Positions 35,813 through 44,468 of a stretch of 64,000 nucleotides of DNA are shown here, piece by piece. A program made the translations under genes and the position numbers. The stretch is taken from positions 1,612,001-1,676,000 of the forward strand of contig NZ_CP120683.1 of the NCBI RefSeq assembly GCF_030506325.1. The letters are read 5' to 3'. Position 1 is the stretch's first letter. Each line of letters begins with the position of its first letter. The notes beneath the pieces were generated by a model that made no database searches, had not been told where the DNA came from, and saw only the letters and a list, made by a program, of their open reading frames with translations. This DNA is from Tunicatimonas pelagia (GTDB lineage Bacteria; Bacteroidota; Bacteroidia; Cytophagales; Cyclobacteriaceae).

Positions 35813-38605
35813 ATGACAACCCCACAACGCTTCGCCTACTTTCTGTTCAGCACTGCTGTCATCTCATTGTTAAGTTGCCAACCCAAGGGTAAACTAACTG
35901 AGGAAGAAGCCGAACTACTGTTTGCCCACGAGGTTTATCCGATTTTACAAGAAAAGTGCTTTGCCTGCCACGGCGATAAACCCAGCAAAATTGAAGGTGA
36001 CTTTAATATTCATACCCTGGAAGGAGCTCTGGCCGGAGGCGAGTCCGGGCGCATAACTCTTACCCCCGGTAATGCCGAAAAAAGCTTGATCTACGAAGCC
36101 GTCACCTGGCAGAACAGCGATTTTGAAATGCCTCCCAAAGAAAATGACCGGCTAACAGACGCTCAGGTAAGCTTAGTGAAAAATTGGATCAACGCCGGTG
36201 CCCCCTGGCCCAATGACGAACGCCGCGCTTACTTGGTAGAAAATACCGAGTGGCATTACTCCGATGGCATAAAAGTTAAAACGAGTGAAGCTTTATCCGC
36301 TACCTGGCAGAACCGTCGCTACCGGCCCGAAGACCTTTGGGGATTTCAGCCAGTGCAAGACTACGCCGTGCCGAAAGATTATTTGACCGAATCAGGACAT
36401 CCGGTTGATGCTTTTATTCAGCGCAAGCTAGGGGAATATGCTATCGAACCCGCCCCACCGGCCGATAAGCCGACACTAATTCGCCGGGCTACCTTCGATC
36501 TGACCGGGCTACCTCCTACTCCCGAAGAAGTGAATGCTTTCGTAAACGATTCCTCTCCCGATGCTTACGAGAAGCTAATTGATCGTCTGCTGGCTTCTCC
36601 GCACTACGGCGAACGCTGGGGTCGCCACTGGTTAGACGTGGTTCGCTACGCGGATACCGATGGCTACTCCAATGATTTCGAACGTCCCAATGCTTGGCGC
36701 TACCGCGACTACGTGATCCGCTCGTTCAACGATGATAAACCTTACAATCAATTTATTCGGGAGCAGATTGCGGGAGATGAGATTGATCCTACTAATCCGG
36801 AAATGCTCGTTGCCGTCGGCTACCTAAGAATGGGACCTTGGGAACACACAGCGATGAGCGTAGCCGCCGAAACCCGGCAGTTATTTTTAGATGATGTAAC
36901 CAACAGTGTGGGTGAAACCTTTATGGCGATTCCACTACGTTGCGCCAGTTGCCACGATCATAAGTTTGATCCCATTCCTACCCGCGACTACTACCGTATT
37001 CAGGCCAGCTTTGCCCCGGTGCAGTTTGCCGAGCGGGAAGCCGATTATCTACCTTCGGAAAATCAGACCGGATTTGAAGCGGGTAAAGTCCGGCTAGAAC
37101 GGTTGATTGCTGAAGCGGAACAAGCCCAATGGGCTATTTACGAGAAAGAAGAAAACGCGGCTCGTCGTTGGATGACTCAGCAGGGATTGAAGTATCTTCC
37201 TCCCAAACAGAGAAAGGCGTTACCGGAAAATCAGCAACCGCCTCGCTTCTACGGATTGACCGACCACGATCTGGGTTACCGCAAAGTACTACAAAAACGC
37301 CTACAAGTGCTTCGCCACCAATTAAAACGCTACGATCCTTTGGCGTACTCGGTCTATAACGGTGCAGTGGTTGACAATCCGCATAGCGGTCGCCCAATGA
37401 AGGTACCCGATAGTGTCAGCTCGAATATTCAATCCACTTTTATCCTCAGTGGTGGGTCAGTACACGCTCCTGACCAGGAAGTTACGCCGGGCGTGCTGAG
37501 TGCCATTCGCACGTTTACCGAATCAGTAGAATCGCCTATCCAGGATTCTGTTCCCGATTCCCGCGACGGTCGCCGGATTGCGCTGGCCAAGTGGTTAGCC
37601 AGTGCGGATAATCCGTTGACTACCCGATCTATCGTAAACCGTATTTGGCAGTACCATTTTGGGCAAGGTTTGGCGGGTAACGCCAATAACTTCGGAGTGA
37701 TGGGTAAGAAACCGACTCACCCGGAGCTGCTCGACTGGCTTACCACCTATTTTATTGAACACGGCTGGTCATTCAAAGAAATGCACCGTTTGATTATGAC
37801 TTCCGAAACCTACCAACGATCCAGCACTCATCCTGACACCAAGCAGGTAAACGAAGTCGATCCTAACAATCACTGGTTAGCCTACTATTCTCCTCGTCGC
37901 CTCACTGCCGAAGAGCTACGCGATGCCATGCTGGTGGTTTCCGGCGAATTAAATACTGAGATGGGCGGCTTACCGATCAAACCAGAAATCAATCGGGAGG
38001 TAGCCATGCAACCTCGGCATATTATGGGTTCTATTGCTCCGGCTTACCAACCGTCTCGCACTCCGCAAGAACGTAATCGCCGTACGATCTACACCTATCA
38101 CTACCGAGGAATGCCCAACCCAATGCTAGAGGTTTTCAATCAGCCTAACTCCGATTTGTCTTGCGAAGCAAGAATCGCTTCTACAGTTACCCCGCAGGTA
38201 TTTACGCTGTTCAATGGTCAGAATAGTTATAACCGAGCGTTGGCGATGGCTCATCAACTAGAACAGAGAGACCAGTCGTTAGAAAGTCAAATTAAGCGCG
38301 CTATTAATCTGGCTTGGAATCGCTCGGCAGAACCGCAGGAAGTGCAAACCTCGGCTGATTTCGTAGAGAAAATGGTAGCGTACCATCAAGAAAATGAACC
38401 TATTGATCCGGAATATCCGGTAGAAGTGGAGCGAACGATGTTTGAAGAAATGACGGGGGAAGAATTTTCCTATACTGAACGACTGGATATGTATGAGGAC
38501 TACGTAGCCGATATTGCCCCTTCTGAAGTTCCTTCCGAAACCCGGGCGTTAGCCGATCTGTGCCGGGTACTATTCAATGCCAACGAATTTGTTTACGTGT
38601 ACTAA
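35813..38605 (+). CDS. PSCyt1 / DUF1549 / DUF1553 cytochrome lipoprotein
   Basis: 930 residues from ATG 35813; the frame extends to TTG 35777, but the ATG gives a clean lipoprotein signal with SLLSC (Cys22). A cytochrome-c-like haem site C49-F-A-C-H53 with distal Met in the FEMPPKEN region marks the PSCyt1 domain (about 35-135). DUF1549 (about 180-385; GERWGRHWLDVVRYADTDGY, LRCASCHDHKFDPI) and DUF1553 (about 590-850) follow. Proteins of this type are paired with DUF1501 proteins in Planctomycetes and Bacteroidota, with an unknown and probably extracellular redox or glycan role. The DUF1501 partner is 657 nt downstream, with VapBC between. Confidence 0.9.
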   Translation: MTTPQRFAYFLFSTAVISLLSCQPKGKLTEEEAELLFAHEVYPILQEKCFACHGDKPSKIEGDFNIHTLEGALAGGESGRITLTPGNAEKSLIYEAVTWQNSDFEMPPKENDRLTDAQVSLVKNWINAGAPWPNDERRAYLVENTEWHYSDGIKVKTSEALSATWQNRRYRPEDLWGFQPVQDYAVPKDYLTESGHPVDAFIQRKLGEYAIEPAPPADKPTLIRRATFDLTGLPPTPEEVNAFVNDSSPDAYEKLIDRLLASPHYGERWGRHWLDVVRYADTDGYSNDFERPNAWRYRDYVIRSFNDDKPYNQFIREQIAGDEIDPTNPEMLVAVGYLRMGPWEHTAMSVAAETRQLFLDDVTNSVGETFMAIPLRCASCHDHKFDPIPTRDYYRIQASFAPVQFAEREADYLPSENQTGFEAGKVRLERLIAEAEQAQWAIYEKEENAARRWMTQQGLKYLPPKQRKALPENQQPPRFYGLTDHDLGYRKVLQKRLQVLRHQLKRYDPLAYSVYNGAVVDNPHSGRPMKVPDSVSSNIQSTFILSGGSVHAPDQEVTPGVLSAIRTFTESVESPIQDSVPDSRDGRRIALAKWLASADNPLTTRSIVNRIWQYHFGQGLAGNANNFGVMGKKPTHPELLDWLTTYFIEHGWSFKEMHRLIMTSETYQRSSTHPDTKQVNEVDPNNHWLAYYSPRRLTAEELRDAMLVVSGELNTEMGGLPIKPEINREVAMQPRHIMGSIAPAYQPSRTPQERNRRTIYTYHYRGMPNPMLEVFNQPNSDLSCEARIASTVTPQVFTLFNGQNSYNRALAMAHQLEQRDQSLESQIKRAINLAWNRSAEPQEVQTSADFVEKMVAYHQENEPIDPEYPVEVERTMFEEMTGEEFSYTERLDMYEDYVADIAPSEVPSETRALADLCRVLFNANEFVYVY

Positions 38606-38615
38606 TTACCAACTA

Positions 38616-38644
38616 TGTGTATAAATTTTCGTATTATTGTGTAT
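38616..38644 (+). promoter_or_regulatory. Direct repeats TGTGTAT upstream of vapB (possible operator)
   Basis: Two exact TGTGTAT copies at 38616-38622 and 38638-38644, 22 bp apart (about two helical turns). The second overlaps the vapB start. Type II toxin-antitoxin operons are autorepressed at such sites, but the repeat is short. Confidence 0.3.
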
Positions 38645-38822
38645 GCGAACAAACATTGAGATAAACGACGAATTGATGGCCTCCGCTATGAAAGCGATGA
38701 AGGCTCGAACAAAACGTGAGGTTGTCGAGGAGGGATTACGGCTAGTAGCCGAACGAGCCGCTCGTCAGCGGATTATGCGTAAAAAGGGCGAGGTTGAGTT
38801 ATGGGAGGGTTATACAGGTTAA
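38643..38822 (+). CDS. vapB: VapB-type antitoxin
   Basis: 59 residues from ATG 38643 (the frame also has TTG at 38637). MRTNIEINDELMASAMKAM followed by TKREVVEEGLRLV is the VapB (MazE/AbrB-like or ribbon-helix) antitoxin pattern that pairs with PIN toxins; the C-terminus ends ELWEGYTG, the tail that would plug the toxin active site. The gene lies 3 nt before vapC. Confidence 0.88.
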   Translation: MRTNIEINDELMASAMKAMKARTKREVVEEGLRLVAERAARQRIMRKKGEVELWEGYTG

Positions 38823-38825
38823 GGT

Positions 38826-39230
38826 ATGCTGATCGATACCTCCGCTTGGTTAGATTATCTGTTTTTCAGAAAAGATGATCGGCTCGAGACCTTCATGGAT
38901 AACTATTTGGCCAATCCTGCTAACATCATCTCTATAGTGCCAATTATTTATCAGGAGGTATTACAAGGAATGCGATACGAAAAAGATTATCGCCAGTTTC
39001 AAGAGGATTTTCAATTCTTTCAGTTTCATTATTACTCCAACCAAGAAGAAGCTGCCAAGAGAGCTGCTACCTTGTATCGGAAATGCCGAAGAAAAGGAGT
39101 AACAGTTCGGAAGCCTAATGATTGTATGATTGCGCTGTTTGCGATAGATTTAAACATACCACTCTTAGCCATTGATCGGGATTTTAAAGAAATAGCGAAA
39201 GTGCATCCTTTACAACTAGTTGCCTATTAG
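38826..39230 (+). CDS. vapC: VapC-type PIN-domain toxin
   Basis: 134-residue PIN ribonuclease. Acidic active-site residues are all present: Asp4 (MLIDTSAW), Glu44, Asp99 in PNDCMIA, and Asp117/Asp119 in AIDRDF. VapC toxins cleave tRNA or rRNA when freed from VapB. Spacing of 3 nt to vapB makes a standard operon. It appears intact. It lies between two genes that are normally neighbours. Confidence 0.9.
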   Translation: MLIDTSAWLDYLFFRKDDRLETFMDNYLANPANIISIVPIIYQEVLQGMRYEKDYRQFQEDFQFFQFHYYSNQEEAAKRAATLYRKCRRKGVTVRKPNDCMIALFAIDLNIPLLAIDRDFKEIAKVHPLQLVAY

Positions 39231-39261
39231 ATATTAAACAGATGTATTACGATGGTAAATA

Positions 39262-40734
39262 ATGGCACGAAAACCTACTAAAACAAGTTCTCCAAGCCAT
39301 ATCCAGCGACTACTCAATCAGCAAGCAGCTACCACGCTTAACCGCCGCGATTTTCTTTACGGCTTGGGCTCCAGTGTAGGTGCCGTAGCCCTGAGTAGTT
39401 TGCTAGGCACTCCAGCGTTGGCGAAGAGAAAACCGGGTGGACCGCTGGCTCCTCAGCAACCGATGCTTCCGGCGAAGGCTAAAGCCTGTATTTTTCTGAT
39501 GATGGAAGGTGGCCCCAGTCATATCGATACGTTTGACCCCAAACCTAAACTGCATGATTTACACATGCAGAAGTTCACTCGGCAGGGCGAGAACCTTTCG
39601 GCGATGTCGTCGGGTAACCGTTACTACGTAGAAAGTCCGTTCAAAACCCGGAAGGTAGGGCAGGCGGGAGCGGATATGAGTGAGCATTTTGTGCATTTGG
39701 CCGATGTGGCCGATGATATTTGCTTCTACCGGGGTGCTCAGGCCGAATCAGTGAACCACCCTACGGCCATGTACCATATTAATACCGGAAACAAATTTGG
39801 GGGCGAGCCAGGTATTGGAGCTTGGGTCACTTACGGCTTAGGTACCGAAAATGAGAATCTGCCCGCCTTCATTGTGCTTCCCGAAGTGGCCTATCCGCAG
39901 GGCGGAGCTTCCAACTGGTCGAACGGATTTCTTCCGGCCTACTATCAGGGCACCCCGCTGCGCTCGGTAGGTTCACCCATTCTGGACATTAAACCCCCGC
40001 CCGGGGTGAGTCGCTACCACCAACGGGAAAGTCTAGATTTACTGAACACTTTTAACGAAAGTCACGGGGAACGCCACCCGGCACACGATGACCTGGCCGC
40101 TCGGATGGAAAGCTACGAACTGGCTTTTCGGATGCAGATGGAAGTACCCGATATTATTGAAATTGAACAGGAAGACGAAAAAACCAAAGAACTCTACGGC
40201 GTGGGTGAAGAGACGACTGATGCCTTCGGACGAAAATGCCTGCTAGCCCGGCGGTTGATTGAGCAGGGAGTACGCTTCGTCCAAGTTTACTCCGGCGGTT
40301 GGGATTCGCACGATTATCTGGCTCGAGCTCACGGCAGCCTGATTAGAAGCATTGATAAACCAGTAGCCGGACTGATTAAAGACCTGAAGCGGCGCGGTAT
40401 GCTGGATGAAACCCTCATCGTCTGGTGCGGCGAGTTTGGACGTAGCCCCGATAACGGTGTTCGCGGAGGCGGAATGGCCTACGGACGCGACCATAACCCG
40501 AATGCGATGGCCATGTGGTTTGCCGGGGGAGGCGTAAAAGCCGGACATACTATCGGGGCTACCGATGAAACCGGTGAGAGTGCCGTGGATGTAGTTCATC
40601 CATTGCAAGATGTACACGTTACGCTACTCCGTTTGCTCGGCTTAGACGATAACAAGCTAACGTATTTTCACGGTGGTCGCTACAAACAACTTTCTCAAAC
40701 CGGAGGAAAGGTAATTAAGGAGCTATTGGCTTAG
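39262..40734 (+). CDS. DUF1501 protein with Tat signal
   Basis: 490 residues. A Tat signal with RRDFLYGLGSSVGAV after about 27 residues. The body has FLMMEGGPSHIDTFDPKP (about 76-93), VYSGGWDSHDYLARAHG and WCGEFGRSPDNG, typical of DUF1501, an alkaline-phosphatase-superfamily-like fold of unknown role. DUF1501 genes usually stand immediately after DUF1549/DUF1553 genes, as here apart from the inserted vapBC. Substrate not known. Export by Tat suggests folding with a cofactor before transport. Confidence 0.88.
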   Translation: MARKPTKTSSPSHIQRLLNQQAATTLNRRDFLYGLGSSVGAVALSSLLGTPALAKRKPGGPLAPQQPMLPAKAKACIFLMMEGGPSHIDTFDPKPKLHDLHMQKFTRQGENLSAMSSGNRYYVESPFKTRKVGQAGADMSEHFVHLADVADDICFYRGAQAESVNHPTAMYHINTGNKFGGEPGIGAWVTYGLGTENENLPAFIVLPEVAYPQGGASNWSNGFLPAYYQGTPLRSVGSPILDIKPPPGVSRYHQRESLDLLNTFNESHGERHPAHDDLAARMESYELAFRMQMEVPDIIEIEQEDEKTKELYGVGEETTDAFGRKCLLARRLIEQGVRFVQVYSGGWDSHDYLARAHGSLIRSIDKPVAGLIKDLKRRGMLDETLIVWCGEFGRSPDNGVRGGGMAYGRDHNPNAMAMWFAGGGVKAGHTIGATDETGESAVDVVHPLQDVHVTLLRLLGLDDNKLTYFHGGRYKQLSQTGGKVIKELLA

Positions 40735-40807
40735 CCAGGAGACCGGAATTTAAAATCACCTTTTTCCAAAATCAATAAGATGCACCTTTTAATGATCAAT
40801 TTTTCTT

Positions 40808-40885
40808 GCTCAATGCCTAATGCCCGTAGACTATGGACTATTGACCGTGGACTAATAACCAACTAGCCATTTAGCAATCAGCAAT
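40808..40885. repeat. Heptamer element with inverted outer arms
   Basis: tgctcaa, tgcctaa, tgcccgt on the left. actatgg, actattg, accgtgg, actaata, accaact in the centre (40830-40864). agccatt, tagcaat, cagcaat on the right. The inverse of the right arm matches the left arm at 14 of 19 positions. It lies between the DUF1501 stop and the DUF3857 gene end. Confidence 0.6.
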
Positions 40886-40906
40886 TGAACACAAATCAAA
40901 TATTAC

Positions 40907-42871
40907 CTATTCTGATTTTATTTTTCGCAGTACGATCTTTTCTTGATGCTTGGTTAGCATTTCCTGATATAGCGTACGTAGCTCCTGATACTGCTCGGAG
41001 GCAATCAGTGAGCGATCAATGCGAAGCAAACTTAGCACTTGTACTGCTACTGTGGTCTGCTGAACCTGAAAAATAAACTGCACCGTATTCCCTTCTAATG
41101 AAACAGATTGGGAGCTGGGAAGCTCCTCAGCTTCGTACCCCGGCGGCAACTGTAAACTGAGCGTTTGCTTGTATACCTGCCGATAGCTATAGTCAATTGG
41201 GTGCTGACGGTCAGTAACTTTAAACGGATTTTCGGCAACGGGCGATTGAGGAAAAGTTTCCAGATAAATATAGTCCCCTAGCTGCTCAATACCAGATTGG
41301 CGGGTATAGCTCATCCGAAGGTCTTTACTCAATTTATCTTCATTGATTACTTTAAAATCTTCGTACTGGTATCCAGTAATTTCTTCCGGCTTATCACGTA
41401 ATTGCTGTCGCATGGTTAATGCTCCGTAGCCTCGGTATATCTGACTAACAATATTGTAAAATTGATCTTCCGATGCTTCGTATTTCACATTGTAATAATT
41501 TTCTACTTGGTAAATCTGCCCTCGCTCTAATGGAATCCATTTCTCTTCTTTTGCATCTACCAGTAGTCCCTGATTATTCAAACAGTAAATGGGAATCATC
41601 CCGAAGGGCTGCGCCGGATCAGTAATATCCAGTAAATATTCTTTACCCTCAATCTGCGTATGCACTATTGCATTGTTAAACTGGCTAACTTTAGGATACT
41701 TAGTTTGAATTCTTCCGTGCGCCCGAGTGCTAAGCAATACCGGTTTTGCCTCTACTCCGGCCAAGTTAAGCCAGTTATTTAATAGAATATTCAGATCAGT
41801 GCTATTACCGATTTGGGTTATGAGTAGGTTCTTGGGCGACGTATCCGGGTAAAGGCTAATTTCTCCGTTCCAGCGTAGTTGCTGTTTCAGATAATTGTAG
41901 ACCGCTTGTGCTTTTTCCAAATTAGTAGATAGGCCAGTGGTCAGTTGCTTTACGGTTTCTTTACCATCTTTCCGTTTGAGGTAGCGGCCAAAATCGGTTA
42001 ACTTCAGCAGATCATCGGTTAGTTGAGGCCAAGTTTCCATATAATCCCGAACAGCTCTTCCCGGAAAATTTTCTTTGGTAAGTTGAAAAGTAAGCTTGGC
42101 CAAGTAATCATCTTTGTTGCTGATAAACGATTCGTCGGTGAAGGCGGGGACATTCTCTACGGCCCAAACATACTTAGCATTGTTATAAGTATACTGCCCT
42201 AACCGCTGTTCCAGTTTATTTAATTTGGCTTCATTCTTAACCATCGGCACGTAGCCCTGATATAGAATCTGATACTCGTAAAAAGCAGGAATTTCAGCCG
42301 TAAACTCGCTCCATTTCACCGGAATTTCGTACTGAAACTCCCAATCACGTAGTTGAAAAATGTAGGGGGAAGTTAACGTGTACTTATACTCAATAATAGA
42401 GCCCTCTCGTACGTTGGGAAAAGCAAACTTTTTGAGAGAATAAGCATCAGTGGCTTTCTCGGTGAAAACATCTTTCTTATCCAACCCAGTCTTCTGAATA
42501 AGGTCGCCACTGAGGGTATAGCTGAACCCTTCAACGCCGCGAATTATTTCAGCTTTATATTTATCCTTTACGTAGTAGGGCAGCACCACATCAGCCCACT
42601 GAAAACCAGCAGAGCGATAAATCTTGATTTTCACCTCTTGTGTGTAGTGCGCCCGAAAGCCTATATTTTCTTCGTAGCTGAAATGTACTTCCCCATTGTT
42701 ACGCAACATTACTGCATTGGCTGTAGAATCTAGTGGATAGTAAGTACTGGCTAACTCAGCTCTAGTAACCTGCCCAAAGGGCGAGGTAGTATCTTCAGCG
42801 TATGCTACAGTAACTAACAAGCACAGCACTAACCACCCAAATTTTAGTTTACCCATAATTTTTTCCATCAC
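40907..42871 (-). CDS. DUF3857 / transglutaminase-like protein, exported
   Basis: 654 residues. Signal peptide ends about VAYA (near residue 25; several in-frame ATGs precede it). The N-terminal half is DUF3857 (about 60-220: FPNVREGSIIEYKYTL, AEIPAFYEYQILYQGY). A transglutaminase-like core follows, but the usual catalytic Cys is replaced: the region NSTDLNILLNNWLNLAG (about 350-366) has no Cys where an active enzyme has C-x-D. It is therefore probably non-enzymatic. Located downstream of the SusD terminator. Confidence 0.8.
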   Translation of the reverse strand: MMEKIMGKLKFGWLVLCLLVTVAYAEDTTSPFGQVTRAELASTYYPLDSTANAVMLRNNGEVHFSYEENIGFRAHYTQEVKIKIYRSAGFQWADVVLPYYVKDKYKAEIIRGVEGFSYTLSGDLIQKTGLDKKDVFTEKATDAYSLKKFAFPNVREGSIIEYKYTLTSPYIFQLRDWEFQYEIPVKWSEFTAEIPAFYEYQILYQGYVPMVKNEAKLNKLEQRLGQYTYNNAKYVWAVENVPAFTDESFISNKDDYLAKLTFQLTKENFPGRAVRDYMETWPQLTDDLLKLTDFGRYLKRKDGKETVKQLTTGLSTNLEKAQAVYNYLKQQLRWNGEISLYPDTSPKNLLITQIGNSTDLNILLNNWLNLAGVEAKPVLLSTRAHGRIQTKYPKVSQFNNAIVHTQIEGKEYLLDITDPAQPFGMIPIYCLNNQGLLVDAKEEKWIPLERGQIYQVENYYNVKYEASEDQFYNIVSQIYRGYGALTMRQQLRDKPEEITGYQYEDFKVINEDKLSKDLRMSYTRQSGIEQLGDYIYLETFPQSPVAENPFKVTDRQHPIDYSYRQVYKQTLSLQLPPGYEAEELPSSQSVSLEGNTVQFIFQVQQTTVAVQVLSLLRIDRSLIASEQYQELRTLYQEMLTKHQEKIVLRKIKSE

Positions 42872-42952
42872 CCATTTAAAACTGATGAAGAATTAACCAC
42901 TAAGCAAGGTAATATAAGAAGATCAGTACCGGTGTATTATTTGTAGTAAAAT

Positions 42953-42979
42953 AAAAAAGACTTCCTTACTTAGGAAGCC
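42953..42979 (-). terminator. Rho-independent terminator after the second susD
   Basis: An 8-pair stem (42972-42979 with 42959-42966, one G.U) with a 5-nt loop is followed on the minus strand by six T. It lies 31 nt past the susD stop. Confidence 0.75.
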
Positions 42980-43009
42980 TTTCTCAGTACACTACTAAGT
43001 ACAGGGCTT

Positions 43010-44464
43010 TTAATACCCTGTGTTCTGGGTCAGGTTCGGATTGGTATCAATCTCCCGCTGCGGAATTGGCATCAGTACGTTATAGGCTTGTACACTGGTA
43101 CCCCCATTTTCGTCGTGGTTCTGCATTACTTCTACAAAACGTCCGGTACGTACCAAGTCAAACCATCGGTGAGTTTCCATCACTAATTCTAGGCGACGCT
43201 CTAAATAAACCGCATCTCTAAAGTCTGCTTGGCTCAAACCAGTCAGATTGTGGTCAGTATCATTATGCGCCCGGCGACGCACTCGGTTAATTGCTTCGTA
43301 GGCTTCCGGCGTAGGCCCACCCTGTTCATTGAGTGCCTCCGCATACATAAGTAGTACATCAGCGTAGCGCAAAATATGAATATTAGCATTCGATTGATTG
43401 GTGGCATTTGCCTGGGAAGGGTCAAAGTACTTGTAGAATAGAGGCCAGGGAAATTCGTACATCTCACCGTCTTGCTCGTAGGAGGTATAGAAAGTAACCG
43501 CTCGTCGCTCATCTTCTTCTTCAAATAAGTCATAAACTTCTTGCGTAGGAATATCGGCTTCCCAGCCTACTAATCCGGGAACCCGGCTACGAGGCACGGT
43601 AGAGCGCATCAGTATATTTCCGTTACCCGGATCTTGCATAAACTGCGCGGAAAAGATTGCTTCCATACCATTTTCAGTAATTGGGTTCCAGTTATCCGCA
43701 AAGTTTTCGTGCAATCCGTAACCATAAGCGGCTTCATTGTTGACTATTTCTCCCAACGTTTGCCCTGCGTTAGCCCAATCTTGTTGGGTTAAGTATACTT
43801 TTCCAAGCAGTGCTTTAGCCGCTCCCTGGGTAGCCCGCCCGGTTTGATTATCCAAGTAGCTAATGGGCAGGTTATCCGTCGCAAACATCAAATCAGAAAT
43901 AAGCTGTTGGTAGACCTGATCGGCGGGGTCTCTGGTAACGTTCAAATTATCTAAAGACTGGGTATCTTCCAGTATTATGGGAACATCGCCGTAAAAGCGA
44001 ACTAAATTAAAGTAGAACAGCCCCCGTAGGAAACGCGCCTCAGCAATTAGCCGATTTTTCAATTCTTCATCCATATCAATATCCGGGGCGCGATTAATTA
44101 ACGTATTAGCCCGATTGATTCCGTCGTAGTGGTCTTGCCAGATTTGCGCCACAAACTGGTTTTCAGTTGTAATTCGTAAAAACTCCAGATCAATCAGAAA
44201 GGGATTGTTCATGCCCTGACCATTTTTATAGTCATCGGTAGGCAGATCTACCATCAGTTGCATACTGCGCTCGTACATGCGAGTATACATGCGGTTATAA
44301 ATGGTGTTTACCGCAGCTACGGCATCTCCTTCAGATTGATAAAAGTTATCAGTAACCAGCAGGTGCTCCGGGTCTTCTTCCAGAATATTGCAGGCATTAA
44401 CCCCAAGTAATAGGATTAATATCAGCGTTAGTGTATGAATATAGTGTGTCTTCATTGTTCTCAT
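43010..44464 (-). CDS. SusD/RagB family glycan-binding lipoprotein
   Basis: 484 residues. Lipobox GVNAC (Cys25), then NILEEDPEHLLVTDNFYQSEGDAVAAVNTIY, typical of the mature SusD N-terminus. RFLRGLFYFNLVRFYGDVPI (about 145-164) is the conserved core; the C-terminus (YLERRLELVMETHRWFDLVRTG) and the closing PNLTQN element also fit. It starts 4 nt after the susC stop. Last gene of the sigma-FecR-SusC-SusD set, ended by a terminator. Confidence 0.95.
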   Translation of the reverse strand: MRTMKTHYIHTLTLILILLLGVNACNILEEDPEHLLVTDNFYQSEGDAVAAVNTIYNRMYTRMYERSMQLMVDLPTDDYKNGQGMNNPFLIDLEFLRITTENQFVAQIWQDHYDGINRANTLINRAPDIDMDEELKNRLIAEARFLRGLFYFNLVRFYGDVPIILEDTQSLDNLNVTRDPADQVYQQLISDLMFATDNLPISYLDNQTGRATQGAAKALLGKVYLTQQDWANAGQTLGEIVNNEAAYGYGLHENFADNWNPITENGMEAIFSAQFMQDPGNGNILMRSTVPRSRVPGLVGWEADIPTQEVYDLFEEEDERRAVTFYTSYEQDGEMYEFPWPLFYKYFDPSQANATNQSNANIHILRYADVLLMYAEALNEQGGPTPEAYEAINRVRRRAHNDTDHNLTGLSQADFRDAVYLERRLELVMETHRWFDLVRTGRFVEVMQNHDENGGTSVQAYNVLMPIPQREIDTNPNLTQNTGY

Positions 44465-44468
44465 TTTT

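Noticed and set aside
40243-40617. Long frame opposite the DUF1501 gene
   Set aside because: Codon pattern and composition are those of an antisense shadow of the well-supported DUF1501 gene.
38587-40734. DUF1549/DUF1501 cluster as a plasmid or phage fragment
   Set aside because: Only the VapBC genes look mobile. Flanking genes are ordinary and no integrase or terminal repeat was seen.
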